Under the pieces are notes generated by a model. The model was not told where the DNA came from, ran no database searches, and was given only the letters and a program-made list of their open reading frames with translations. A DNA stretch of 64,000 nucleotides from VBCK01 sp035511515. GTDB lineage: Bacteria; Pseudomonadota; Gammaproteobacteria; Burkholderiales; Burkholderiaceae_F. This document shows, piece after piece, positions 1 through 8,395 of this stretch. Positions within the stretch are counted from its first letter, which is position 1; each line of letters starts with the position of its first letter. The stretch spans positions 27,036 through 91,035 of the forward strand of contig DATKFG010000074.1 of NCBI GenBank assembly GCA_035511515.1, in the 5' to 3' direction. Made by a program: the position numbers and the translations under genes.

Positions 1-1
1 C

Positions 2-946
2 AAGCACCGCAGCCGCTTCGATCTGTTCGGTTTCGCCGTACTCAGCCTGGCCGTTGGTGCCCTGCAGGTCACGCTCGATCGCGGGCCCTTGAAAGACTGG
101 TTTGGCTCCACCGAGATCTGGATCGAGACGACGGTCGCCGCGCTCGCCTTCTACCTGTTCCTGGTGCACTCCGCCACCAGCCGGCAGCCCTTCATTCCTC
201 TGGCGTTGTTCCGGGATCGCAACTTCCTCACCGGCAACGTATTCATCTTCGTGATCGGCGTTGTGTTATTCGCTACGCTGGCGCTGCTGCCGCCGCTGCT
301 GCAGAACCTCTTGAATTACCCGGTGCTGGAAGCTGGCCTGGTCACCGCGCCGCGCGGCTTCGGCACGCTCGTGGCCATGCTGGTGGTCGGCCGGTTGATC
401 GGGCGCTTCGACGCGCGGCTGATCATCGGGTCCGGCTTCGCCCTGACCGGCCTGTCGTTGTGGCAGATGACGCACTTCTCGCCGCAGATGGACCAATGGC
501 CGGTGATCATATCGGGCGTGGTGCAGGGGGTGGGAACGGGCGCCGTCTACGTGCCGATGGCGGCGCTCTCGTTCGCGACGCTGTCTACGCAGTTGCGCAA
601 CGAGGGTGCCGCCATGTTCAACCTGATGCGCAACATCGGCAGCAGCGTCGGCATCTCCGTCGTGCAAGCGCTGTTCGCCAGCAATTCCCAGGTGATTCAC
701 TCCAGCCTGGTCGGACACATCACGCCCTATAACCTGGCTGCCCGCAATCCGCAGCTCGCTGCACAGCTCGCATCGCCCGATGGAGCGGCGGCGCTCAATG
801 CCCGCCTGAGCGATCAAGCCTCGATGATCGCCTACGTCGACGACTTCCAGCTGATGCTCATCCTGACCGTGCTGGCCATGCCGCTGCTGCTGCTGGTGCG
901 AAAGGCCGGAGCGCAGCCGGGAGCGCCGCAGGTCGCGGCCGAGTGA
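2..946 (+). CDS. DHA2-family MFS drug exporter, C-terminal part (5' end outside window)
   Basis: Proton-driven multidrug exporter of the EmrB/QacA (14-TM) type in the inner membrane. The reading frame is already open at base 2 and has no start in the window; about 314 residues are visible. The opening residues (KHRSRFDLFGFAVLS, then LDRGPLKDWF) match the loop after TM7-8 in EmrB-like proteins, followed by about six hydrophobic helices and a short basic tail. The TGA lies 7 bp before the outer-membrane channel gene, so the two are surely one operon; an EmrA/HlyD-type adaptor would be expected upstream. Family assignment is firm, substrate unknown. Confidence 0.9.
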   Translation, partial: KHRSRFDLFGFAVLSLAVGALQVTLDRGPLKDWFGSTEIWIETTVAALAFYLFLVHSATSRQPFIPLALFRDRNFLTGNVFIFVIGVVLFATLALLPPLLQNLLNYPVLEAGLVTAPRGFGTLVAMLVVGRLIGRFDARLIIGSGFALTGLSLWQMTHFSPQMDQWPVIISGVVQGVGTGAVYVPMAALSFATLSTQLRNEGAAMFNLMRNIGSSVGISVVQALFASNSQVIHSSLVGHITPYNLAARNPQLAAQLASPDGAAALNARLSDQASMIAYVDDFQLMLILTVLAMPLLLLVRKAGAQPGAPQVAAE

Positions 947-953
947 CCTGCCC

Positions 954-2471
954 ATGGTGAAGCCGCCGCTCCAGTACGCATCTGTCGCGATCGCGGCGAC
1001 GTTGCTGGCCGCTTGCACGGTCGGCCCGGATTTCCAGCGCCCGGTGCCGCGGACCCCGTCCGTTTATACCAACGAAGACCTTCACAACCTGTCGGCCAGC
1101 GACCAATCACTCGTTTCGGGCCAGAATCCGGTGGCTGGCTGGTGGCGCTTGTTTGGATCCGCCGAACTGGATACGACCGTCGAGCTGGCGCTGTCTGGAA
1201 ATCGCGACCTGGCCTCTGCCGAGGCGACCTTGGCACAGGCGCGCGAAGCGGTCAGTGCAAGCGCCGGTTCGCTGGTTCCGCAGCTCAACCTGGATGCGGG
1301 CACCGGTCGCCAGAAGTATGGTGCACAATTCAGGGGCCCCCAGTATTTCCCGCCCTTTACGTACTTCGCCCTCGGGCCCAGTGTCAGCTACCTGCTCGAC
1401 TACACCGGGGGCGAGCATCGGGCGGTGGAGCAGCAGCAGTCGCTTGCAGACTACCAGGCCTTTCAGGTGCAGGCGTCCTATCTGAACCTGACCGGCGACG
1501 TTGTCGGGCAGGCGCTGGTGATGGCCTCCACCGGCGCGCAGATCGAAGCGGTCGAATCGCTGCTGGCGCAGGACCGGCAGAACCTGAGCCTGGTGCAGTC
1601 CGCTTTCGACGCCGGCTCGGTCTCGCGCCTCGACGTGCTCAGTGCGCAGAGCCAGCTGGCCGAGGACCAGACCCTGCTGCCGCCGCTGCGCCAGCAGCTC
1701 AGCGCCGCGCGCCACGCTCTATCGATTCTGACCGGACAGGCACCGGCAGACTGGGCGCCTCCGGACTTTCACCTGTCGGCCTTGCGGCTGCCGCGGTCGC
1801 TGCCTCTGACGGTGCCATCAGAACTGGTACATCGCCGGCCTGACATTTTGGGCGCGGAGTCGCACCTGCACGCCGCGACCGCGGCCGTCGGGGTCGCCAC
1901 CTCAGCGCTGTATCCGCAAATCATGCTCACCGCCTCGGCCGGCCCGCAGGCCCTTCAAATCTCGCACCTGTTCGACAAGTCGAGCGCGGCCTGGAGTCTG
2001 GCTGCGGGACTGAGCGCGCCGTTGTTCGACGGCGGCAGCCGTCGCGCGCAGCGCCGCGCGGCGCTCGATGCGATGCAGGCTGCGCTCGCCAGCTATCAGC
2101 AGACCGTGCTGCGATCGTTTGGTCAGGTCGCTGATGTCCTCACCGCGCTGGATCACGATGCCGAGCAACTGGCGGCCCAGAAGAATGCGCTCGACTCGGC
2201 CGAAGCCAGCCTCGATCTGAGCCGACAGAGCTACGGCTTCGGCAATACCGGCGTGCTGCAGGTGCTCGACGCCGAGCGTCTTTACCAGCAGGCCCGGTTG
2301 GGCTACCTGCGCGCTCAGGCGCAGCGTTACCAGGACACGGTGCAGCTTTTCCTGGCGCTGGGTGGATCCGATCCTGGTGAGCCGTCGGCCGGTTCACCGC
2401 TGGCCAGCGGCCACGTCATCCGGGCAATTCCTACGACCAGTAACGATGCTGCTCGAGGCCCAGGGCGATGA
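954..2471 (+). CDS. NodT/OprM-type outer-membrane efflux lipoprotein
   Basis: Outer-membrane channel of a tripartite efflux pump. The 505-residue product starts with a lipoprotein signal (hydrophobic stretch to LAAC, lipidated Cys21) followed by TVGPDFQRP, the usual NodT/OprM opening. Two outer-membrane efflux (OEP) repeats follow at about 65-255 and 275-470, with the conserved VLDAERLYQQARLGYL segment near 440-460. It begins 7 bp after the MFS exporter, so the pair plus a probable upstream adaptor form an EmrAB-TolC-like system. Its last 41 bp overlap the convergent small gene at 2431-2880. Confidence 0.93.
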   Translation: MVKPPLQYASVAIAATLLAACTVGPDFQRPVPRTPSVYTNEDLHNLSASDQSLVSGQNPVAGWWRLFGSAELDTTVELALSGNRDLASAEATLAQAREAVSASAGSLVPQLNLDAGTGRQKYGAQFRGPQYFPPFTYFALGPSVSYLLDYTGGEHRAVEQQQSLADYQAFQVQASYLNLTGDVVGQALVMASTGAQIEAVESLLAQDRQNLSLVQSAFDAGSVSRLDVLSAQSQLAEDQTLLPPLRQQLSAARHALSILTGQAPADWAPPDFHLSALRLPRSLPLTVPSELVHRRPDILGAESHLHAATAAVGVATSALYPQIMLTASAGPQALQISHLFDKSSAAWSLAAGLSAPLFDGGSRRAQRRAALDAMQAALASYQQTVLRSFGQVADVLTALDHDAEQLAAQKNALDSAEASLDLSRQSYGFGNTGVLQVLDAERLYQQARLGYLRAQAQRYQDTVQLFLALGGSDPGEPSAGSPLASGHVIRAIPTTSNDAARGPGR

Positions 2472-2880
2472 GCAGTGCCGTGCCGCTCATCGTCATCGCC
2501 CCGACGGGGCCATCGGCGATCAGCGCACCGATTTGCAGCAACGCGTCCGGGCTGCACTGCTGGACGTAACGCGTCAGTTCGAGCACCTGCCCCGATGTAA
2601 TGCGACCCACGTCATCCGGTGAAATGGGCGCTGCATCGCGTCTGAGCCGATACAGGAGATGACGGAAGGCGCCGGTCGCAATGGCGACGAGAGCCAACGG
2701 CCCGAGGGGTCGCACCAGTTGTTCGACCAACTGGACGCGCAGCGCAGTAGGCGCCTCCCCGTACAGCGCGGAAACCAGCTCGGGGATATCGCGGGCTGAC
2801 CCCTTCTCACGCGCGACCCGCGGCCGCCGATTCGCAGGGACCCGCCGTCCGTCGGACTCATCATCGACCGCGGAGCTCAA
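2431..2880 (-). CDS. small conserved hypothetical protein, TTG start
   Basis: Unrecognised protein of about 149 residues. The part from residue 25 onward looks like real coding sequence: amphipathic and hydrophobic helices (LVEQLVRPLGPLALVAIATG; VGAMTMSGTALLIALGLEQ) separated by a polar segment ending in LELTRYVQQCSPDALLQIG. I chose TTG at 2880 because it overlaps the stop of the preceding frame (TTGA) and has a GAGG eight bases upstream. The frame stays open further upstream, but that part is only the shadow of the neighbouring frame. The 3' end overlaps the efflux channel gene tail to tail. It is the last gene of the minus-strand envelope cluster; function unknown. Confidence 0.45.
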   Translation of the reverse strand: MSSAVDDESDGRRVPANRRPRVAREKGSARDIPELVSALYGEAPTALRVQLVEQLVRPLGPLALVAIATGAFRHLLYRLRRDAAPISPDDVGRITSGQVLELTRYVQQCSPDALLQIGALIADGPVGAMTMSGTALLIALGLEQHRYWS

Positions 2881-3320
2881 GACGGCGCCTCGGCGCGGCA
2901 CCGCACGGTCGCGCTGGGCTCGCCTTTCCTTTCCGAATGTGACGGAACGAACCCCTGACGGAACGTCACGCACTCTCCAGCCGCATCGTCCTTCGACGAT
3001 CCCAGGCCCACACGGCGGCGAATCTGCTTCCAACGGTCGCGCAGCGCGCCGATGGCCGCGGCAATCGCTCCGCGCGCCCTGGCGACAGTCAGATACAGGG
3101 TCAGCGGCGTGGCGGCGTACAGTCCGGCAGGGCCCCAGATCCAACTCCAGAAGACGGCCGAAATCACAGCGAAAAGCGGCGTCAGGCCGGTCACGAAGAA
3201 ATGCGACAGTCGTGCACCGGCGTCAGCCATCGCCATCATGGTCGGACGAAGAACAGCCGGTTCAGGTCGCGGAGATTTGAGAAAGGACATCATGGGCAGG
3301 GCGGCTTCGGTGCAGGTCAT
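2877..3320 (-). CDS. small membrane protein resembling the C-terminus of an AI-2E/PerM transporter; possible remnant
   Basis: 147 codons, overlapping the 3' end of the patatin gene by 59 bp; ATGs at 3293 and 3290 are alternative starts. Residues about 40-75 (LSHFF...LTPLFAVISAVFWSWIWGPAGL followed by YAATPLTLYLTV) resemble the last two membrane helices and the WGxxGxxxAxPLT motif of AI-2E/PerM transporters, which are normally about 350 residues with eight helices. Only this terminal piece is present, so this is either a degraded transporter or a small membrane protein. The final 45 residues are low in recognisable structure. Its stop overlaps the TTG of the next gene. Moderate doubt remains. 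Confidence 0.38.
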   Translation of the reverse strand: MTCTEAALPMMSFLKSPRPEPAVLRPTMMAMADAGARLSHFFVTGLTPLFAVISAVFWSWIWGPAGLYAATPLTLYLTVARARGAIAAAIGALRDRWKQIRRRVGLGSSKDDAAGECVTFRQGFVPSHSERKGEPSATVRCRAEAPS

Positions 3321-4521
3321 GCGTCACGAACGGCTCGTCGTCACCCGGCTTGTCCAGCCAGTCGCGGTGCCGGAGGGTTTCCTGCATGTCGGAAAGGCCG
3401 GTCGACCAGTGTTCGTTCATCGTCAGCATTCCAAACTGGTAATCTTTGGCGTAGCTTTCGTGGGGCTTGCCTCGATAAATCAGGTGGATCACGTTGCGCC
3501 GCGCGATGCAGGCCATCTGCTCGGCGCGCCGATACCAGGGGCTGCTTCTCTCGGACTGCGGTACCCGGGCCAAGGCCTCGTGCAGCAGGCGGCGATAGTT
3601 CTGCTCCTCCTGCATGGTGGTCGTGATCAGACGGGTCCGGCTCGAGTACTGGATGTCCTTCTGACGGACCGCCACCTGCAGCAGATCGTTGGGCAGCTCT
3701 CCGCTTGCGCTCCACAGGTCGATCTGGAAAATCAGCGCATCGCGCCGGGGCTTCGAGGTGAGCACGTAGTGCAGCGGCGTATTGGAAACCAGCCCGCCGT
3801 CCCAGTAGAACTCGCCGTCGATCTCGACCGCAGGAAACCCGGGCGGCAGCGCACCGGAAGCCATGAAGTGCTCCGGGCGCAGAGTGCGCTCGGTGTTGTC
3901 GAAGTACACGAAATTTCCGTTGCGCACGTTCACCGCGCCCACCGAAACGCGCATCTGGTCGGCCCGGTTGATCCGGTCAAAGTCCGCGAAGCGCTCGAGC
4001 GTGGCGTGCAGCGGGCGGGTGTCGTAGAAGCTCGCCGTGTGCGGGCCGTGGGACGCCAGTCCAAGCGAATGCCATGGGCGTGGGACGAAAAACCCGTTTT
4101 GCCCTTCCAGCACGGCACGCGCTGACTCCACCGAGTCGACCCAGGTGCGCCAGGCGTCGGGAACTTGCTGCGAAGAACCCAGCAGCGACGCTAGAGGGTG
4201 CGATGGCCACCAGGGCTGTCGGCATATGAATTCCCAGAACGCGCGCAATTGCGCGACTCGTCGCTCGGGCGGATTGCCCGCGATCACGGCCGCGTTCAAG
4301 GCTCCGATCGAGATACCGGCGACCCAGTTCGGGTGAATGCGCGCTTCGGCCAGGCCTTGATAGACGCCGGCTTGATAGGAACCGAGGGCGCCTCCGCCCT
4401 GCAGGACGAGCGCCGTGACCGCATAGTCCGGGTCAGGTGCGTCTGCGTTTTTCCGATGCAGCGTCAACGGATTCGTGTCGCCTCCTTCCTGAACCAGCTC
4501 CGGCTGACGGGGAACGTTCAT
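3262..4521 (-). CDS. patatin-like phospholipase with DUF3734-like C-terminus
   Basis: Serine acyl hydrolase with a Ser-Asp dyad. Visible motifs are the glycine-rich oxyanion loop QGGGALG (41-47), the nucleophile elbow GISIG with Ser71, and the catalytic Asp241 in YWDGGLVSNTPL. The 419-residue length and the C-terminal region after residue 290 fit bacterial patatins carrying DUF3734. There is no signal peptide, so it probably acts in the cytoplasm or at the inner membrane. The ATG overlaps the stop of the large penicillin-binding protein gene (ATGA), indicating translational coupling and suggesting a link between phospholipid turnover and envelope synthesis. It is unlike the two lipoprotein patatins elsewhere in the window. 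Confidence 0.9.
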   Translation of the reverse strand: MNVPRQPELVQEGGDTNPLTLHRKNADAPDPDYAVTALVLQGGGALGSYQAGVYQGLAEARIHPNWVAGISIGALNAAVIAGNPPERRVAQLRAFWEFICRQPWWPSHPLASLLGSSQQVPDAWRTWVDSVESARAVLEGQNGFFVPRPWHSLGLASHGPHTASFYDTRPLHATLERFADFDRINRADQMRVSVGAVNVRNGNFVYFDNTERTLRPEHFMASGALPPGFPAVEIDGEFYWDGGLVSNTPLHYVLTSKPRRDALIFQIDLWSASGELPNDLLQVAVRQKDIQYSSRTRLITTTMQEEQNYRRLLHEALARVPQSERSSPWYRRAEQMACIARRNVIHLIYRGKPHESYAKDYQFGMLTMNEHWSTGLSDMQETLRHRDWLDKPGDDEPFVTHDLHRSRPAHDVLSQISAT

Positions 4522-7500
4522 GGTCCAGTCCCGATTTGGGAATCATCGCGATTGAGCGCGATGATCCGGGGCTTTGCGGCGGACTCATTGGGCGGAGCTT
4601 CCACCAGCGGCTGCAGCTCCGGCGCCAGCGCCCTGAGCAGCGAGACGGCCAGTGCGCTCGTGAAGTGGTAGCGGTCGGCCTGAGGCCCGGACACGAAGGC
4701 GGTCACCGTGCCGTACAGCCGGTCGCCCAGGAAGAACACGAACGTCGCGGTACGGTCGACTGGGCGAGCCTCGATCAGCTGATGTCCAGGCCCGAACGAT
4801 TCGAAACGGTTGTCGCCGGTGCCGGTCTTGCCGCCGATCGGAAGCGGCTTCCCATCCGATCCGACATAGACGCCGCGCACTCGGCCCGCCGTTCCGCTGG
4901 CGACGACGCCGGCCAGGGCGCGCCGCAGCGTTGCGGCGACCTGAGACGACATGACCCGCTCCGGCGCCTCGGGCCGATAAGTCATTTCGGTGTGGTACGG
5001 CGTGCCCGCCGCCAGAAGCACCCGTTCGATGTCCGTCGTCGATTGTCTGACGCCGTCATTCAGAATGATCCCCATCAGCGTGGCGAGCGCATCGGGCCGA
5101 TCTCCGGAGCTGCCGATCGCCGTGGCCAGTGATGGAACCAGGCGGGCGAACGGATAGCCCTGCCGCCTCCAGTCCTGCAGGAGGTGGTCGAATGCATCCT
5201 CCTCGACGAGCCGCTGGACGCGCGCGTCCTGCTGGCGGGTGTTCGCGGTCCTGAACAGCCAGACGTAGGCCTGCTGGCGTTCTTCGGAGCTCGCCGCGAT
5301 GACCTGCGGCGGCGTGGCGTCGGAATGGTGCTGCAGGTAGGCAACCAGCCAGAGCTCGAGCGGATTGACACCTGCGAGGTAGCCCCGGTCGCTCAGCGAG
5401 AACTGGCCCGGACCATATCGGGCGTGCATCTGTGCGACGGTCGCTTCCGGCGGCACCTCGTGCAGGTGTTGCGCGAGGAAACCGCGCATCTGAGCCACCG
5501 AGTCATCGGGCCGCACGGTGCGGAACATCACGACCAGCCGGCGCGGTGTTGGCCGCACACGGCTGGCCAGTTGCTCGAGCGCCTCGTCCGGCGACAGGCC
5601 ATCGTATTCGGAGCAGAAGCGACTCAGATAGAGGCCGCCTTCCTCATCGGCGAAGCGCCGCAACAGATCCCTGCGCGCGGGAGCGTCGGCTGAGCCGGCC
5701 AGTTCGTCGGGCGCACCGAAGTCGGCCTCGTAATGGCGGATCACGTCGCGCAGCAGCCGCACGAAGGCCAGATTGACCGAATGCTCGAAGGCCTGTTCCA
5801 CCGTCGGCTTCTGGTCGTCTTCCGAGCGATCGAAGTTGTGAAAGACGTGGATGCCGCCGCCCGTGAAGAACTCTTCGCCGGGGCTTGCGGAATACCGGCG
5901 CTGCATCGCGGCGTCGAGCATCGGCTGCAGCGCGCGCTGCTCCGGTGCGATGGCGGCCAGGTAACCGGCTGCCCATCGCCGGATCGGATCATTGCTGGTC
6001 GCCGCCATCTGCCGCAGCGCCGGGCCCGAACCCGTCGACAGTTCGCGGTACAGGCTGTCGACGATTCCCAGATAGGTCGCGAGCGTTCTCAACTTGGCGG
6101 TGGATCCGAGAATCAGCTTCGCCCCCGAGTTGATGTCGAAGGGTTGGTTGAGGCTGTCGGCGTGGATGCGGACCAGATTGCGGTCCTTGCCGCGTTCATA
6201 GAGGACGACGCTCCAGGCGACCTTGCCCGGATCCACATCGCCGAGCAACTGGTCACCGACCAGGCCGAGTGCCGTGACCTCGTGCGGATCCTTCAGCCGC
6301 TCGAGCAGGGCCGCCACCCGTCTCTGAGCGGCCGCGTCGACGCTGACATCGGCCGACAGATCCATGCGGTCGAGGCGGTAGACCTCGGGCAGGCCGAGCG
6401 CAACCATCAGTTCGGTGCGCACCGCATCGACGGCCTTGCGCTCGACGAACGAGCCGGCAAGCGGCGCCGATGGCCTGGGCGCGAACACGAGCCGGGCCTT
6501 CAGCGCCGCGTCGCGCAGAGACGGATCGATGACACCCGCCGCCGCCAGCGCACGCAGATAGGCGTCTGCGAGCCGCTCAAGATCGGTCCGCCCGGCGTTC
6601 AGGTAATAGGCCGGCCGGCGCTGGGCGATCAGCAGGCTGAGCGCTTCCTTGTACACCTGCGCGCGGCGACTGGTCTCGCCTCTGGAGCCAGTGCGAAGCG
6701 AAACGAGCCGGTTAACCTCGGCGAAATCGACGCCATACCATGCGAGCATCCCGTCGCCGAACCCGATGACTTCGCCGTGGCCGGGCCTGGAGCCCAGCGG
6801 CGTCGAGTTCAGGTAGGCCATGACGATGTCCTGCTGAGCTGAAATCGTCTCGGGACCATCCAGATACGCGCGCGCAGTGGCGGTCGCCATCTGCCGCATT
6901 TTCTCGGCGACGTTTTCGGTACGCCCGGCTGGCGAGTGCCGGTATTTCTCTATCTGCGTCGCCAGGGTGCTGGCTCCCCCGTGCTTGAGGCTCGGGTCGA
7001 GGACCCCACCCACTCGCCTGGCAGCGGCCAGCGCGAAGCGGCGCCATTCGATGGCCGGGTTGCGATACGGATCCCTGGGATCGAGAAGCTCGCGGTCTTC
7101 GATGAAACGGAGGGTGTCGACCAGGAGCGGAGGGATTTGGGCGAAACGCTGGTAAGCCACCGATGGATACGGTGCTGCTTCGAGCGTCTCACCCCGGCGA
7201 TCCTTCAGCACGAGGCCTGCCTGAGACTTTTCGTGATAGACGGCATAGCCGCCCGCATCGATGAAGTTCATCAATGCGGGCGACTGGCGAGCCTGGCTGG
7301 TCACCTCGAAATCGCGCCCCATCAGCCGCTGAACCAGAGACGGCAGCTCGACGTAGCCAAGACGCTGGTCGTACGGACCGGCCTGCGGAAACCGCAAGGT
7401 CGGGCTGGGCCCCGGCTCGACCTTGTACTTGAAGTCGGCCACTGCGCGCCAGACCAGCACTGATTCCACCGGTCGCTGGTTGACCAGCAGCAAGAACAGC

Positions 7501-7640
7501 GCGCAGCCCAGCAACAGGCTCCAGAATCCCGCTCGCCCGATCTTCTCGTTTCCCGGCAGGGCGGCTGCAGCAATTGTCCGGGCAGCGGGCCGCACTGCTG
7601 CGCTGATGCAGTCGCCACGTTCGATGGCAGTACTTGACAT
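4518..7640 (-). CDS. very large class A penicillin-binding protein (GT51 glycosyltransferase + transpeptidase)
   Basis: Bifunctional murein synthase anchored by one helix (about residues 38-53). The GT51 domain shows the FIEDREL segment with the likely catalytic Glu near 181 and GGASTLATQIEKY (221-233). The transpeptidase domain has the nucleophile motif STAK (513-516), SVN (621-623) and KTGTG (938-942). At 1040 residues it exceeds usual class A enzymes (650-850). The excess is a roughly 200-residue insertion between SVN and the conserved helix before KTG. I prefer ATG 7640, preceded by GAAGAGAG, over GTG 7670 in the same frame. It is coupled to the patatin gene by an ATGA overlap. Confidence 0.9.
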   Translation of the reverse strand: MSSTAIERGDCISAAVRPAARTIAAAALPGNEKIGRAGFWSLLLGCALFLLLVNQRPVESVLVWRAVADFKYKVEPGPSPTLRFPQAGPYDQRLGYVELPSLVQRLMGRDFEVTSQARQSPALMNFIDAGGYAVYHEKSQAGLVLKDRRGETLEAAPYPSVAYQRFAQIPPLLVDTLRFIEDRELLDPRDPYRNPAIEWRRFALAAARRVGGVLDPSLKHGGASTLATQIEKYRHSPAGRTENVAEKMRQMATATARAYLDGPETISAQQDIVMAYLNSTPLGSRPGHGEVIGFGDGMLAWYGVDFAEVNRLVSLRTGSRGETSRRAQVYKEALSLLIAQRRPAYYLNAGRTDLERLADAYLRALAAAGVIDPSLRDAALKARLVFAPRPSAPLAGSFVERKAVDAVRTELMVALGLPEVYRLDRMDLSADVSVDAAAQRRVAALLERLKDPHEVTALGLVGDQLLGDVDPGKVAWSVVLYERGKDRNLVRIHADSLNQPFDINSGAKLILGSTAKLRTLATYLGIVDSLYRELSTGSGPALRQMAATSNDPIRRWAAGYLAAIAPEQRALQPMLDAAMQRRYSASPGEEFFTGGGIHVFHNFDRSEDDQKPTVEQAFEHSVNLAFVRLLRDVIRHYEADFGAPDELAGSADAPARRDLLRRFADEEGGLYLSRFCSEYDGLSPDEALEQLASRVRPTPRRLVVMFRTVRPDDSVAQMRGFLAQHLHEVPPEATVAQMHARYGPGQFSLSDRGYLAGVNPLELWLVAYLQHHSDATPPQVIAASSEERQQAYVWLFRTANTRQQDARVQRLVEEDAFDHLLQDWRRQGYPFARLVPSLATAIGSSGDRPDALATLMGIILNDGVRQSTTDIERVLLAAGTPYHTEMTYRPEAPERVMSSQVAATLRRALAGVVASGTAGRVRGVYVGSDGKPLPIGGKTGTGDNRFESFGPGHQLIEARPVDRTATFVFFLGDRLYGTVTAFVSGPQADRYHFTSALAVSLLRALAPELQPLVEAPPNESAAKPRIIALNRDDSQIGTGP

Positions 7641-7808
7641 GCGGCTCTCTTCGATAGCAGCGACCACCACACCCTGCTCGGCGGACGTCTATCGGTAGTC
7701 TCTTGTGTTTGTCTGTGACAAAACTAAGCGCGTGTGATTGCCGACCGGCTTCACGACCCGGCGCCAGCGTCACAGATGTCACCGTGACCGCTGGCCTCGG
7801 GGCGCGTC

Positions 7809-8363
7809 CTAGCCGCCTTTGCTGTAAATAATGTCGTCGCGGCGGTTCTGTGCCCAGGCCGCTTCATCGTGCCCCAGGGTCCGGGGCTTTTCCTTGCCCA
7901 GGCTGACGGTTTCCACCCGCTCAGGCGAAACCCCCAGGAGCCGGAGCCGCTCGCGCATCGCATCGGCACGGCGCTGACCCAGCGCGAGGTTGTACTCGCG
8001 GCCGCCGCGCTCATCGCAATTGCCTTCGATTCGCACAACGCGGGCAGGATGATCCACCAGGTAGCGGCCATGCGCTTCGACGACCGGAATGTCGGAGTCG
8101 TTAATCACGGAGCGGTCGTAGTCGAAGTAGATACTGCGACGCGTCAAGACACTGCCGGGATCCATCAACGGGTCGATGGGCGTCGATGGCGGAGCCTCGA
8201 CTCGCTTGAGGGCTACCGAAACGGGCGCGGGCGCTGGCGCTGACGCCGGAGCCGGTTTCGGCTCCATTGCGGAAACGGGCTTCTGCTCCAGGCTGGTACT
8301 GCTGCAACCGGCTGCAACCAACGCAGCGAAAGCGACCAACATGCTGATGCGTGAGGCATTCAT
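7809..8363 (-). CDS. Pal-like OmpA-family peptidoglycan-binding lipoprotein
   Basis: Outer-membrane lipoprotein that should hold the membrane to peptidoglycan. The signal ends in LVAAGC (lipid Cys20), followed by an Ala/Pro linker to about residue 60 and a C-terminal OmpA domain: IYFDYDRSVI, the GNCDERG loop and ALGQRRADAMRERL, the diaminopimelate-binding signature. The length of 184 suits Pal. GGAGGGA precedes the ATG. It lies 32 bp after the patatin lipoprotein gene and upstream of the penicillin-binding protein, in one direction. No tol genes are adjacent, so this is probably a Pal paralog rather than the main tol-pal copy. Confidence 0.88.
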   Translation of the reverse strand: MNASRISMLVAFAALVAAGCSSTSLEQKPVSAMEPKPAPASAPAPAPVSVALKRVEAPPSTPIDPLMDPGSVLTRRSIYFDYDRSVINDSDIPVVEAHGRYLVDHPARVVRIEGNCDERGGREYNLALGQRRADAMRERLRLLGVSPERVETVSLGKEKPRTLGHDEAAWAQNRRDDIIYSKGG

Positions 8364-8395
8364 GTGTTAACTCCCTCCGTTCTGTCCTGAAATCG

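Noticed and set aside
2472..2880. Plus-strand frames opposite the small minus-strand gene.
   Set aside because: They are low-complexity Arg/Ser-rich translations with no ribosome site, typical shadows of high-GC coding sequence.
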